This document shows positions 1-10,308 of a DNA stretch of 64,000 bases, piece by piece (the first letter of the stretch is position 1; every line of letters begins with the position of its first letter). The notes under the pieces are model-generated. The model ran no database searches, was not told the origin of the DNA, and saw only the letters and a program-made list of their open reading frames with translations. The position numbers and the translations under genes were made by a program. Source of the stretch: Acanthosepion lycidas (taxonomy: Eukaryota > Mollusca > Cephalopoda > Sepiida > Sepiidae); the NCBI GenBank assembly GCA_963932145.1, contig OZ010572.1, forward strand, positions 78,437,049 to 78,501,048, in the 5' to 3' direction.

Positions 1-238
1 AAAAAAAGTTAATCATTGCAAGCTGCTTCCTAATATTATGAATAGTTGCTATTTAACTAATGCCTGAGCATTATTACCAAGTTCCTTGTTAAAAATATAC
101 TCAGTAATTGTTATTTAGTAGTAATGTATGTCTCCACATATCCACTCCTAGTCGTGGATCCCAGTCCCATGGTTTTCAGGCTTGCTAAAAGGAACGCCTT
201 GATTCACACGTCCTATGCGCACGTAAAGAGTGTATCTA

Positions 239-339
239 TTAGGTTGGTGCAAAAATAATGACGTAATAATATCGTTTTTTGACGTATTTTTAACGTCAAA
301 AAACGACATTATTACGTCATTATTTTTGCACCAACCTAA
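239..339. mobile_element. MADE1-like mariner MITE, copy 1 (101 bp)
   Basis: Near-perfect hairpin with terminal inverted repeats beginning TTAGGTTGGTGCAAAA and a TA duplication on each side (237-238, 340-341). The arms are about 46 bp around a short loop. From memory, the outer 16 bases match the terminal repeat of the primate MADE1/Hsmar1 mariner family. It has no coding capacity, so a mariner transposase elsewhere would have moved it. Four further copies lie in the window. Confidence 0.9.
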
Positions 340-341
340 TA

Positions 342-1547
342 CAAAGTCCGTAGTCTTGTATATAGCTGTTAATTTGATCTGTAATAAAGAGAAAATAATG
401 TGCTGATAGTGTAATTGCTATCGGCACAGAAAGTGGATTTTTCAAGACGAGTTCAAATTTAATCTGCATTCACTTTCATGTTAATGCCCTTAAAAAGGCA
501 TGAATCCATCATCAATAAATCCCTGCTTCTATAGATTAAATTAGCATATGAAAAGGAAAACTCGGAATTACACACCGTGGAGAATACAACGTGGAACCAT
601 TCCATAATTTTTTCCCCAAAAAGCATAGCAATTCACAGATCATAAAATGGTAATCTGTGGAGAGTCGCCTATACATCTTGAAGTAATACGGCATGAAATA
701 AAAATGATAAAAAAGTAAATTATTTTGTTAGATAAATTTGTTACATCATAACAAACGTCTTTCTCAATGCACTTAATTCAGTACTGATTATTAATTATAT
801 GAATAAAACATTATGTAGTGTAAATTTCAGACCAAACTTTAGTCAATAACTACAAGTCAGGCTACGGACTTAGTGATCCATTTTCTTATATCCGAACACA
901 AAAGAGGATCCATGTTTGAATTCAATAATCGTAATTTACGAAGAATTCATCGGCAAAATTAAAGAATAGAAATATTTTATTTAGTTAACAGCAAGTTTTT
1001 CTCTTTCGTTTCGAATTATTTATTTATTTATTTATGTGATGTTGAAAATCCAAACCAGAAATCTTTTTTTGAAAACTACAAATGTTGCAATCGAAAATCA
1101 AAACATCCCTGTTATAATTTCCATTTTTTTAAACTAAATTTTTCTTCCATAACTTTTATCAGTTGTTTTCTAAAAAAGAAAAAGAAAGTTTTCTGCTTGA
1201 GTCTAGAAAATTAATTGAATCATGCGACTTTGATCTTCTTTTTCATCTCTTTATCAGGTAAGTACATGCTAAAACATTAAAGATACACTCGAAGAAGAAA
1301 TATTTGCGTCTTCGACGAAAACAGCAGCCGATTCCAGCGAGAGGTAATACAGTACAACACAGTTCTATTAAATATATAATTTACGTAAAAGGTTCTTTAT
1401 TTAGTCTTGAAATAGCTACGTAGATACATATAGTTATTTAATTATGTTCCCGTTTAGGTAGATTTGGTCACAAGTTCGATATCTAGGGCACGCCTATATT
1501 TTGTGGCAATGTACTATACTAAACGCTGTATTATACTTATGGGTTCG
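342..1547. other. AT-rich stretch, no gene seen
   Basis: I see no long open frame, tRNA, or repeat shared with the rest of the window. Short poly-T runs and a TTTA run (about 1018-1035) are the only simple features. Confidence 0.6.
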
Positions 1548-1791
1548 TAGCTGAGTGGTTAAAACAGTAGTTTCCAACCTTTTGGAAGCCATTCCCTGCC
1601 TAAGGATCTCTATAATCCCGATGCTCACCCTCCAGTGACATAAAATTCTTATTATTCAAAAAGCCAACTTCTAATCACGTGCAGGAATCCTAAAAGACTA
1701 TAATCTTAAGTTTCCTTAAGAACTTAAGACTGCATATATGCAATAGTATTATCATTTAGAATTTTACAATATTTATAAAAATCTTGTGTTA

Positions 1792-1793
<2 letters not shown>

Positions 1794-1822
<29 letters not shown>
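1794..1822. repeat. (TA)n microsatellite
   Basis: Uninterrupted TA dinucleotides. Confidence 0.9.
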
Positions 1823-1849
1823 TGACGTCACATCCTACGAAATGGACAA

Positions 1850-2260
1850 AGTCCGACAATTATTTTAAGATATTTTCTTTCTATATAGTACTTTTATAGA
1901 TACAAATATTTAATATTAAATATTCATTTAGTAATCTGTTTACGTTTGGAGACGCTTCGAACAGAAATGAATGTACGAGGGAAATCATAGAAAATTGTAG
2001 TTTAAAAACAGTAAAATCAACCTTACTATCTAAGACGCTCCTCTGTAGCTAGGTTGTTATAGCACGTCAAGCTATATGACGGTTCCGTGTAGGATACAGG
2101 TTCGTTTCCTGTCGGAGGACATATATATTCTATGAAAGTTTCTCGGATATTCAGGCCGGTAAGTGTTAATATTGTTTATTATAAATAGAGCATTTACTTA
2201 ATATTTCTGTCTATAAAAATAACGTATAAACAGAAAATGTCTTAAAATATGTATAACTGT
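1850..2260 (+). mobile_element. Foldback/tRNA-core element, divergent copy
   Basis: Its centre shares a T-arm, the motif GTCGGAGGA and the flanking segment ending GGCCGGTAA with the clearer copies at 53859-54182 and 60451-60790. The outer inverted arms are only partly recognisable. It keeps the most complete tRNA-like core of the three copies. Confidence 0.5.
2039..2119 (+). pseudogene. tRNA-like cloverleaf, not a functional tRNA
   Basis: An 81-nt fold. The acceptor strands TCCTCTG/CGGAGGA pair with one G-T wobble. The D stem is GCTA/TAGC, the anticodon stem CGTCA/TGACG is perfect, and the T stem ACAGG/CCTGT encloses a TTCGTTT loop. A 14-nt variable region gives it a class II look. The anticodon loop is AGCTATA: position 33 is G rather than the near-invariant T, and the nominal anticodon would be CTA. 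With its place inside a repeated element, this points to a tRNA-derived pol III promoter or a pseudogene. Worked out by hand. Confidence 0.55.
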
Positions 2261-2273
2261 ACATACAGACAGA

Positions 2274-2660
2274 TTAAAAAAATTGTGTATATTGTATATG
2301 CAACGCAGGAGTAAATTGTGGTGTCATCCGCGTAGATGCCAACTTGGGATTTCTGGTGTCAGGAAGGTAATTTATGTAGATAAAGAATAGAGTGGGGCCT
2401 AGGATGGAGCCTTGAGGAACACCTGCGTTCGTGGGATAGGAACTGGAGGAGAATCCGTGGAGAACGACCTTCAATTCACGGTTTGACAGCAATGATTGTA
2501 TTTGGTCAAACAATCAACCCGTAATACCATAACCCTGGAGCTTGCGAAGAAGGCCGGCATGCTAAACCCTATCAAACGCTTTGGAGATGTCTAGGGCCAC
2601 GGCACGCGCTTCTCCGTTATTTTGAAGAGCTTGGTAAACAGTTTTAGTGATGGCCGTGTG
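2274..2660 (-). pseudogene. Non-LTR retrotransposon reverse transcriptase fragment
   Basis: Read on the minus strand, this is the middle of a LINE reverse transcriptase domain. In order: a segment with LDISKAFDRV (first catalytic Asp region), then GVPQGSILGPTLFFIYIN (the PQG block), then YADDTTIYSC (catalytic YADD box). The copy is dead. Two positions where Trp is expected are stop codons (after FDRV and in the segment before FDQIQ), and a frameshift separates the PQG block from YADD. No endonuclease domain or 3' tail is attached. The motif order suits the Jockey/CR1 side of the LINE tree, but the exact clade cannot be set by eye. Confidence 0.85.
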
Positions 2661-2840
2661 TCAACTCATACACACACTCATATTTGCACTGACTCACAAG
2701 AAAATAATTCATTGCTAATAACTCATTCACAAATTAACCGCTTTCAAAATCAAATTTCTCCCTGTGGGTCATTCGCCCCACTTTGGGAACCACGGTATTA
2801 GAACGTTCACTTACTGAACATAACCGGTTTCGAAACTCAC

Positions 2841-4165
2841 CATAATCGATTTATAAAGAAGATGACTTCTTGATGTTATTCGGCACTTTTTGAAAGTGCC
2901 TGAAAACCAAAGCCTTGTGAGTGAAATTCGGTAGACGGAACTATTTGTGAATCGTCGACAAGTCATCGTGACCGAGGGTTTTAGCGTACTGGCTTTGTTA
3001 AGACTGTTGACTTACACCAGATAATGTGCTCTCTCCCATAAACTGTAACTAAGATCCACATAGCATTGTTACAGTATAAACAACAAAAGGAATCTCTTGC
3101 TGTTGAACAAACACAGATGTGTCAGAGCAGGTGTCTGCAACAGGATTGGCTAGCCGCCCTAGTCGACAAGCATAGTCGGATACGACTGGCCAGCTATTGC
3201 TATACTAAACTCCGCTTAGTATTATATACAGGGTGTGGCAATAAAACCTTCCAATATTTCCGCGGCTATTAGTGTGGATTTAGTAAAGCCACATAAAAAT
3301 GACCTTGTGCCACATCTTGCTTTAGTGGGTGAGCTCTGGTAAATAAAGCTTCTCAGCCTTGGTGCCGAAATAAATGTGTAGTATATGTTCTCATTTTAAA
3401 AAGAAGACGCCTGGCCTCCAGGATTCCAATCCAGCGGCACCACCTCAATCATTGCAGTAAAAGAGGGTCGATCGGTGGAATATCGATGCCTGTGTGATAG
3501 TGGTGCCATAGACTTGCCCCACTGAGGAGGCGAGTAATTAATCTCTCGTATTATCAACATATACTGCAACACTCATATACCCCTGATTCGGCCTTCGGTC
3601 ATTTAAGCTGGGCCATCCCTGCACGCATCCGTCTTCCAGAAGGTGGCTTTGGTCATTACCCGGCGCCTGAAACGTCCACAAAAGGGGAAGTGCCAAGGAC
3701 GGATGAGCAAATTTTTGACGGTAAAACCAACATTAAACTTTTTTGCCGGTAAATCAATATTAAACTTCGACCTTGTGTCACATTCGGTAGCGACGATGCT
3801 GCACTGAAAAATGCCCTCAACTACCCATGATGCTTTGGATTTTACCGTTCTTGGTGATGAACTACTGGACTCTATTCTTTCTCTCTGTCAACGATTTAGA
3901 CACTGTGAAACCCTCATTTGGTCTGGCTTTGCTGCTAACTGTAAGAGTTTGTTTATATAGAGCATCGACTTTCAACTTTGATTTATCAGGTATTTCTAGA
4001 TTTGCAAAATTGTTACGAATCTGAATTTTCGCTTTTCTTGTCAGACCTGGGTTGTCATTTCAATTCCTATTCAGTTTTTAGGAAAAGGAACAGAAGAAAT
4101 GAAATTCAGTCACACAATTTCTTTCAGGAGAATGGCTTGATCTAATTTCCTGTTTTAATTCCATG
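2841..4165. other. Unassigned intergenic DNA
   Basis: Contains a possible transposon end near 3231 (ACAGGGTGTGGCAATAAAAC) without a visible partner, and a slightly GC-richer segment (about 3400-3700). Short ORFs at 3066-3272 and 3827-4024 have no recognisable domain and I do not call them genes. Confidence 0.5.
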
Positions 4166-4540
4166 TTAGCTTATGGCCATATGACGTTGAAAACCAGTTC
4201 TCCTACGATCACCGAAGTTAACCAACGACAAGCCTGGTCAGTACCTTGATGGATGATCGCTTGAGAATCCTAGGCTTGGAAGCTTGGATGGGCGAGTTGG
4301 TGTAACGGTTAACGGCTCGGAATTGGACATCAATAAGCCGAATTCCAATTCCAGTCGGGTTCTTTATTTTCGCTTACGCGCAAATACGCTTGGGAAAGGT
4401 ATGAATGCATTTCGTCCGCAGGTATGGGTTAAATAGTAAGGCTTGCATCAGTAAGTCATTATTATCACCAAAACCGTCTTACAACCCCAAAATATTTTCT
4501 GGCTTTAAATAACCTGCAAATGGTTGATAAACCCTAAAAA
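4166..4540 (+). mobile_element. Composite SINE, 5S-rRNA-like head plus tRNA-like unit (family A)
   Basis: The first ~110 bp resemble 5S rRNA: TTATGGCCATATGACGTTGA, then AGCCTGGTCAGTACC, then GAAGCTT, in 5S order. A tRNA-like segment follows with box A-like TTGGTGTAACGGTTAACGG and box B-like AATTCCAATTCCAGTC. The shared 3' body runs through CTTACGCGCAAATACGC to a tail ending in GGTTGATAAACCCT. It is the most complete plus-strand copy. 5S-derived SINEs are known as the SINE3 class, and dimeric 5S/tRNA forms exist in other animals. It encodes no protein and would need LINE machinery. Confidence 0.8.
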
Positions 4541-4593
4541 TGTTAATGAATCATTAATTCTTTGTTGTTTCAGGGCGTACCTATTTCACAAAT

Positions 4594-4598
<5 letters not shown>

Positions 4599-4662
<64 letters not shown>
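4599..4662. repeat. (TA)n microsatellite
   Basis: About 32 TA units, just upstream of the mariner element. Confidence 0.95.
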
Positions 4663-4665
<3 letters not shown>

Positions 4666-4772
4666 CGTATCGGGATGGTTATTTTTCTGTTTCAGATGAA
4701 ATTTATTTTCACAGTTGTAATTTGTAATCTCGCTTTCAAGCCATTTTGACGTTCCTTCCAATCTTCAATATA

Positions 4773-6035
4773 TCAGGTCATCCCATAAGTTCTGTCCGAA
4801 TTTTAACTTTTTAAAATGAACGAAATTTAAAGAGTATTTTATAATGTCTAATGGATCTGAACATTATTTTTATGTTTAGATGCATTTAAACTGATCAAAT
4901 TTTATTTCAGAGAACAATAGAATTAAATTTTGTTTGATTAAAACCCTGCTAACATGGAAGTACCCAAGAATCATTTGAGGCACATAATGCTTTATGAGTT
5001 CAAGAAAGGAAACTCAGCAGCCGAAGTGGCTAGAAACATTCACTTAGTTTATGGAGAGGAATGTGTGAATGAAAGAACTTGCAGAAGATGGTTTGCAAAA
5101 TTCAGAGGTGGAGATTTCAGCCTTGAAGATGAAGATCGAACCGGACGTCCAGTTGAGTTTGATGAAAAGCTTCTTGAAGAAAATCCTTCTTTATCAGTTG
5201 AGGAATTGGCAGTGGTTCTCAGTTCAAACCATACAACTGTTCATCGTCATCTTCAACAACTTGGAAAAGTTCCTAAACTTTGAAAATGGGTACCTCATAA
5301 ATTGTCTGAAAACAACCTCAAATCCCAAGTTGACATCTGATCTTCTCTCCATTCTCGCCAACTTTTTTCACCTTTTTTGGATAGACTTGTGACTGGCGAC
5401 GAAAAATGGATTTTTTATCGAAATGTTAAGCGTCGTAGACAGTTGCTTGGTAAAGTGGAAGGACCCCAGCCACAGCCGAGAAGGGAACTTCATGGGGAAA
5501 ATGTTCTTTCAATCTGGTGGGACCGCCAAGGAATAATCCACTTTGAATTCTAATGCAACAATTAATGCTCAAATATACTGTCAGCAATTAGAGCGTTTGA
5601 ACCAAGCTTTGAAGAAAAAAAGACCTGCTCTAGTGAATCGAAAAGGGGTGATGTTTCATCAGGACAATGCGCGACCCCACACAGCAAGAATCACGTCACA
5701 AAAGATCGAAGAACTTGGTTGGGAGAAAATTCCTCATCCACTTTATTCTCCCGAGATTGCTCCTTCAGACTACCATTTGTTTCGTAGCTTCCAGAATCAT
5801 TTGGAAGAAACAGCTTTTGTAACACAGGAAGAGGTTAAAACTGACATTTGTGAGTTCTTTGAATCAACGCCAAAAGAATTTTACAGTAATGGAATTAGTA
5901 AGCTTGTTAATAGATGGAAGGAATTCATTGATAATCAGGGAAAATGCATTGTTGATTGAATCTGTAATTAAATGTAACATTTGGTCACTTGTTTTCTTTA
6001 TTCAAAATTCGGACAGAACTTATGGGATAACCTGA
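4773..6035 (+). mobile_element. Complete mariner element (1,263 bp)
   Basis: The terminal inverted repeats start TCAGGTCATCCCATAAGTTC on the left and TCAGGTTATCCCATAAGTTC on the right, and extend at least 32 bp with one difference at position 7. TA dinucleotides flank it exactly (4771-4772 and 6036-6037). Length and layout are those of a full mariner: 5' UTR, one transposase frame (4954-5959), short 3' UTR. The close match of the two ends suggests fairly recent insertion, though the transposase is already broken. Confidence 0.95.
4954..5959 (+). pseudogene. Mariner transposase, DD34D type, inactivated
   Basis: Cut-and-paste transposase that would bind the flanking inverted repeats and catalyse excision and insertion at TA. 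The N-terminal half (4954-5280) has the paired helix-turn-helix region, with CRRWFAKFRGGDFSLEDEDR (linker block) near residues 47-66. The catalytic triad is visible: first Asp in VTGDEKW (codon 5398-5400), second in HQDNARPH (5663-5665), third in APSDYH (5768-5770). Thirty-four residues separate the last two, which defines mariner proper. Three lesions break it: TGA at 5281-5283 and 5338-5340, and a frameshift around 5541-5550. Expected length, about 345 residues, is otherwise conserved. The ATG at 4954 is the natural start because it begins the conserved N-terminal block. Confidence 0.93.
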
Positions 6036-6037
6036 TA

Positions 6038-6850
6038 TCTTTGTAATTAACAGTATAGTTCTTTCATTATTTCTAAACAATATTAACAGTTCTTTCATTA
6101 TTTTAACATCCCATTGATTCCCGCTTTACTTAGCATTCTTCTGAACCTGTTAGATCCAACCGGAAATCACAGTTAGCAACTTCCATGTACCAATAAAACT
6201 TCAAACAATGTCATCACCTTGTTACAGTCACAGAGCAATGGTGTCTTTATGTAAATAGTGTTTCGGCATTTCTTTGTATTGGGCTTGCATTAATAAGCAG
6301 AAATATCGATCTGGCCAGCAAGCAATAACAAACAGCTTCATGAAAGACATCCACGATCTATTCTGTTAATTAACCCCAACATATTAAGTTACCTCAAAAT
6401 AAAAAGAATTTATATTTACTAAAATTAACACCAAATTATCTCCAAAGAAAGGCCTTTCATTGTACTCCGATTGGGTTAACTTTTGCAACCGCCTCAAATG
6501 TGGGAGACACAGGCGCGCGATTTCTAAGTGCGGGGTCTATGCCCGAGAGCTCAGCCTGATGAACAAGCCAAAAAATAGATCATTTTTCTTTTTGTTTTAA
6601 AAATTCCTTGTAAGTACCTCAAATATCATCCACGCTTACGAAATGTGAATAACTCCATAATTTTTGATAATTTTTCATTCTGAGGATTTAAATTGTTGCG
6701 AGGCAAACTGAACAATTTTTGATTTAAAATTTATAACTTCAAAAGAGTGTCAAAAATTTAATAAAAGAAACAAACTTTCATTCAAAATTTATAATTTCTT
6801 GGGGTGAATTAATATTTGCAATTAGTTACTTTACATTATTTGGGGTGAAT
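6038..6850. other. Unassigned AT-rich DNA
   Basis: No gene recognised. A short direct repeat containing TTGGGGTGAATT occurs near 6799 and 6840. A GC-richer stretch at about 6480-6560 has no identifiable content. Confidence 0.5.
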
Positions 6851-7240
6851 TCACAGCAAAGATCCCACCTCTACACTGCGAACGGGTATGATGCCCTGTT
6901 GCAAACTTTGGTGTTTGGAGCCTTTACTTTTCTGATGATGAGAAAGTTGGAACGGCTTCAACAAATTCCGATTGATAACGTTTCCGGATCGAAAACTCAT
7001 GACGCTTGGTAATTTACGTCTACGGTTTCCACAGGGTAGAGACAGCGCACACACAGCGAGAAAATCAATACAGGTTACGGGGAAGCAGTTTCCGGGACAT
7101 TTGATCTCCTTACGCGATGCCGATGGATGGCCTGTATCTCTCCCTGCGTGAACATTTTCTCTGAGGCTGCCTGAAATTTCAGTTCTACAAACATCAACAA
7201 CCAACAACTGACGAAATGAAGACTGCCATACGCGAAACAA
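6851..7240 (-). other. Uncharacterised 129-codon open frame in a GC-richer patch
   Basis: I do not recognise the predicted 129-residue product. It has six cysteines, many Arg/Ser/Lys, no obvious signal peptide, membrane segment or known motif. The patch is visibly GC-richer than its surroundings, so it may be an exon, part of a retroelement or a chance frame. No splice or promoter evidence supports it. Treat as unproven. Confidence 0.2.
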
Positions 7241-7654
7241 TTACAGAAATATCGTTGGAAATGATTTGACGCGTTTTAAGCGTGTTTTGACCGTAGCCAT
7301 GGGTCTTATATCAAAATTTAAATAAAGACAATCCATCACTGTCAGAATTATAAGCTCAGGGTGTTCAAGCCACCACCACTCATTTGGGGTTGTCAGAGTT
7401 CTGACCATCTATTTGCAATTTTGTTTCTATTTTCCTTAAAACTTGCTCATTACTCACATGTTCAGTTCTTGGTATTCTCATTATCCTTATGTGTTACCGC
7501 ATGACCTCAAAAGTTTTCTTTATCCTTAAGAAGATTATCCAGCATTCACTGCCATATAGGAGGGGCGATATTGACTAATTTTTCTGCACTCGCTTCTTTT
7601 CCCGTTTTTAATACTTTCCTTAGCTTTCGCCATTCCAATGCACTTTCATGTATA

Positions 7655-7865
7655 ACATATCCGATCTCCTCGGAGAGCTGAGTTCGAATTCCTTTCGAGT
7701 TCGTTCCATTCATTTAGGTGCAAATACCTTTGGGAAAGATATGAATCTATTCTATGGATATAAAAGCAACAGTGGGTGAGTCCTATAGCTTTGGGTGACA
7801 GGCGGTCTAGCAGAAGTACTAATCTAAATTCAAAACCTCGAATAACAGGTTAAATAGCCTCATGA
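7655..7865 (+). mobile_element. tRNA-derived SINE (family C), decayed
   Basis: Box B-like GAGTTCGAATTCC near 7681 is followed by the body segment GTGCAAATACCTTTGGGAAA, then a 3' segment (GACAGGCGGTCTAGCAGAAG) shared with copies at 30412 and 37340. Truncated and diverged. Confidence 0.55.
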
Positions 7866-7974
7866 ATCCACAATTGGCCAAGCGCGATGAGTATGACAAC
7901 ACACTTGAAGACTTGGTCAATTAAGGGAAGTTTCCTCCAACAACATTGACAACATTTCAGCGATTCTTCGTAGT

Positions 7975-8160
7975 CATTTTTATTCGTTTTTTACAGTTTA
8001 TCAACCACTTGCAGATTATTTAAATCCAGAAAATATTTTAAATTGTAAGATATTTTGGGGATAATAATGATTTAGGGACACATAGAAGAAGTGTGGGGGG
8101 GGAGAATAAAGGAGGATTCATACCTTTTCTAAGAGGGTCAGTTTAAATTTTCTCTAGCAG
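7975..8160 (-). mobile_element. SINE family A, 3' fragment
   Basis: Minus-strand tail of the 5S/tRNA composite SINE: TTACAGTTTATCAACCACTT, then ATTCATACCTTTTCTAAG. The tRNA and 5S parts are missing. Confidence 0.65.
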
Positions 8161-8379
8161 ATTAAGACTGGATTTTAAATTTAGTCAGACTTTGATAAGG
8201 CACATATGTTTATGTATCAGAGAATACGTGGGTTTATTGATGTTTGTGTAAATGTGTTTATGTATGTGTGTGTATACACTAATATATGCTTTAGAGCAGA
8301 CAATTCACTGATATGCCAAAGACATTGTTGAGGAAATCGTTTAGGTATTTTTCAGATATTTTTCAGGTATTTTTTAGGT

Positions 8380-8730
8380 ATTGATGTTTTTTACGGTTTA
8401 TCAACCATTTGAAGATTACTTAAAATCAGAAAATATTTAGATTGTGACAATTTTAGATATAATAATAATACTGATGCAAGTTCCACTAATTAACCCATAG
8501 CTAGGAGGGAGAAGGGGTAGAATCAGACCTTTCCCGAGCGTATTTTGCCTGTAAGTTAACACAACGGACTCAACCGGAATTGGAACTCGGCTCTACGATT
8601 AAAAATTCCGAGCTTACACCCCCAGCCCCACCCCGCATATCCAATCTTACAGCACCTGGTATTCCCAAGCAGCCATTCATCTAGGTACTGACCAGGCTCG
8701 AGGTTGCTTAACTTCGGCTTTTGATTTAGG
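8380..8730 (-). mobile_element. SINE family A, nearly complete
   Basis: Minus-strand copy with tail, body, tRNA-like unit (GGAACTCGGCTC around box B) and most of the 5S-like head (TACTGACCAGGCTCGAGG). The outer 5S end is lost after ACTTCGG. An apparent ORF across it (8556-8801) is a by-product. Confidence 0.75.
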
Positions 8731-9059
8731 ACAGTATAGTTGAATGATATAGTAAGAGTAACTTGGCATTTGTAGAAATAATTAAGGACTGAGTAATACA
8801 ATTGTTATTTAAAAAACCTCTCGCCAGAATATTGACATTTAACCACGGTAACATCTTTATCGACGGTCAACTGCGGAAATATGTTAAAGATAACACTAGA
8901 AATTTGTTTGGTATGTCTCATAAAAGCAACATCTTTCTGGACTTATTCATTCTCTTGCCGACCAGGGGAAGGATTAAAAAAATAAAAGAAATGTGTCAAT
9001 TATAAATACAGAGATATATTTCCTAAAGGACAAAAATGACAAGATATCCCTAAACCTAG

Positions 9060-9260
9060 ACATTGGAACGAGAACAGTCTACACCCGTAGATTATATAAA
9101 GGGTGCAGTTCGAAATTGCCTGTAGGTTATTCTGATCGACATACCCCGGATGAAGACCGGTGGGCTCAACGGCCGAAACGTTGTGATAAAAACAGTGATG
9201 GGAACAAAAGTTTGAATGTAGACAAATATAAATATATTTACATTTTCTTTCAGAATATAA
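9060..9260 (+). mobile_element. SINE family B body fragment
   Basis: Shares GAACAGTCTAC, AAAGGGTGCAGTTCG and GGCCGAAACGTTGTGATAA with the complete family B copies. The tRNA head is missing. The hammerhead-like core is degraded here (no CTGA, and the expected GUH reads GUG). Confidence 0.65.
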
Positions 9261-9323
9261 CCAATCAAATGACTAATATAAATATATTAACAATAAAAAT
9301 GAGTTGAAATTAGTTCATATATA

Positions 9324-9399
9324 TTAGGTTGGTGCAAAAATAATGTCGTTTCCTCACATATGTTACTATGTGAGAAAACGACATTATTTTTGCACCAAC

Positions 9400-9403
<4 letters not shown>
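9324..9403. mobile_element. MADE1-like mariner MITE, copy 2 (80 bp)
   Basis: An 80-bp near-perfect hairpin with the TTAGGTTGGTGCAAAA terminus and TA duplications at 9322-9323 and 9404-9405. It is the same length as primate MADE1 as I recall it. A TA array starts at its right edge. Confidence 0.9.

Positions 9404-9464
<61 letters not shown>
9404..9464. repeat. (TA)n microsatellite
   Basis: About 30 units between a MITE and a foldback repeat. Confidence 0.95.
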
Positions 9465-9467
<3 letters not shown>

Positions 9468-9671
9468 TCATTAAAAACGACAGACACGGCACTACTGTTA
9501 AGCTTTTTATTCAATTTTTCTTTTGTTCGAGGGTGAGCTTTCTTTTTTGCAGTATGTAGAAACTGTCAAAATGTTTTACACACTCTGAAAAAGAAAGCTC
9601 TTGTTTGAGCACAACAAAAATTAAATAAAAAGCTTAACCGTAGTACCTTGTCCGTCGTTTGTAATGAAACA
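9465..9671. repeat. Inverted repeat, arms about 88 bp
   Basis: The left arm starts TGTTTCATTAAAAACGACAG and the right arm is its diverged reverse complement ending GTAATGAAACA. The spacer is about 30 bp. It is flanked by TA arrays on the left and, about 35 bp away, on the right. No coding capacity. Confidence 0.75.
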
Positions 9672-9703
9672 TGCATAAATAAAGGATTGATGCCTAAATA
9701 CAC

Positions 9704-9808
<105 letters not shown>

Positions 9809-10024
9809 CTTTCAGATATAACTATAATGTTTCTCGACGACTCTTTTATACACTAGGACATTGCTCCATATGCGACAAAGGCCTACTGGTCAAAAGTCGT
9901 GATTTGTGACTTTGGTGACATATTGATTGTAAGGTCAATCCCTGAGCTGGGCAGTCACTTCAAACGGGAGAGCAATAAGTGAACAGTACTAAATAAAATA
10001 ATAACTAGACCATATCCCTAGTCA

Positions 10025-10195
10025 TGAATAGTGGTACGAGAACAGTCTACCCCACGTAGATTAAATAAAGGGTTCAGTTCGGAATTCTTTTTGGTTACCT
10101 AGATTGATATACATCCGAGAAGGCCGAAGTTGAGGACAATAGTCCGAATATTAATGTAATGTGTAAATAATGATAGCTCCCTTCTCAGAAATTCC
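10025..10195 (+). mobile_element. SINE family B body fragment
   Basis: GAACAGTCTACCCCACGTAG, AAAGGGTTCAGTTCGGAAT and GAGGACAATAGTCCGAATA match the family B body. The hammerhead-like section is deleted. Confidence 0.65.
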
Positions 10196-10270
10196 TACAA
10201 AAATAGCTAAAATATATATCTGTAAAAGGACAATATGAACAAAGAATATAAGTTTTCTCTTTGTCTTTAT

Positions 10271-10272
10271 TC

Positions 10273-10308
<36 letters not shown>

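Larger units (their letters stand above)
1548..2840 (+). mobile_element. tRNA-headed SINE apparently split by a hAT-like element
   Basis: A box A-like motif (TAGCTGAGTGGTTAAAA, ending at 1564) and a box B-like motif (GGTTTCGAAACTC, near 2828) sit on opposite sides of about 1.2 kb. The inner segment starts CAGTAGTTTCCAACC and ends in the imperfect reverse complement GGGAACCACGG, which resembles hAT/Charlie ends. The flanking 8-mers GGTTAAAA and TATTAGAA match at five positions, as a decayed 8-bp target duplication might. The split segment holds a TA array, a divergent foldback element and a reverse transcriptase relic, so it was itself a landing site. No hAT transposase is visible. The interpretation is tentative. 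Confidence 0.35.

Noticed and set aside
3231-3260. Tc1-like end ACAGGGTGTGGCAATAAAAC
   Set aside because: No inverted partner found in the window.
4166-4290. Genuine 5S rRNA gene
   Set aside because: Too diverged, joined to a tRNA-like unit and body, and repeated in the same composite form on both strands.
9150-9200. Hammerhead in the SINE B fragment
   Set aside because: The 5' core reads GATGAAGA, and the triplet after stem III is GUG, which is not cleavable.
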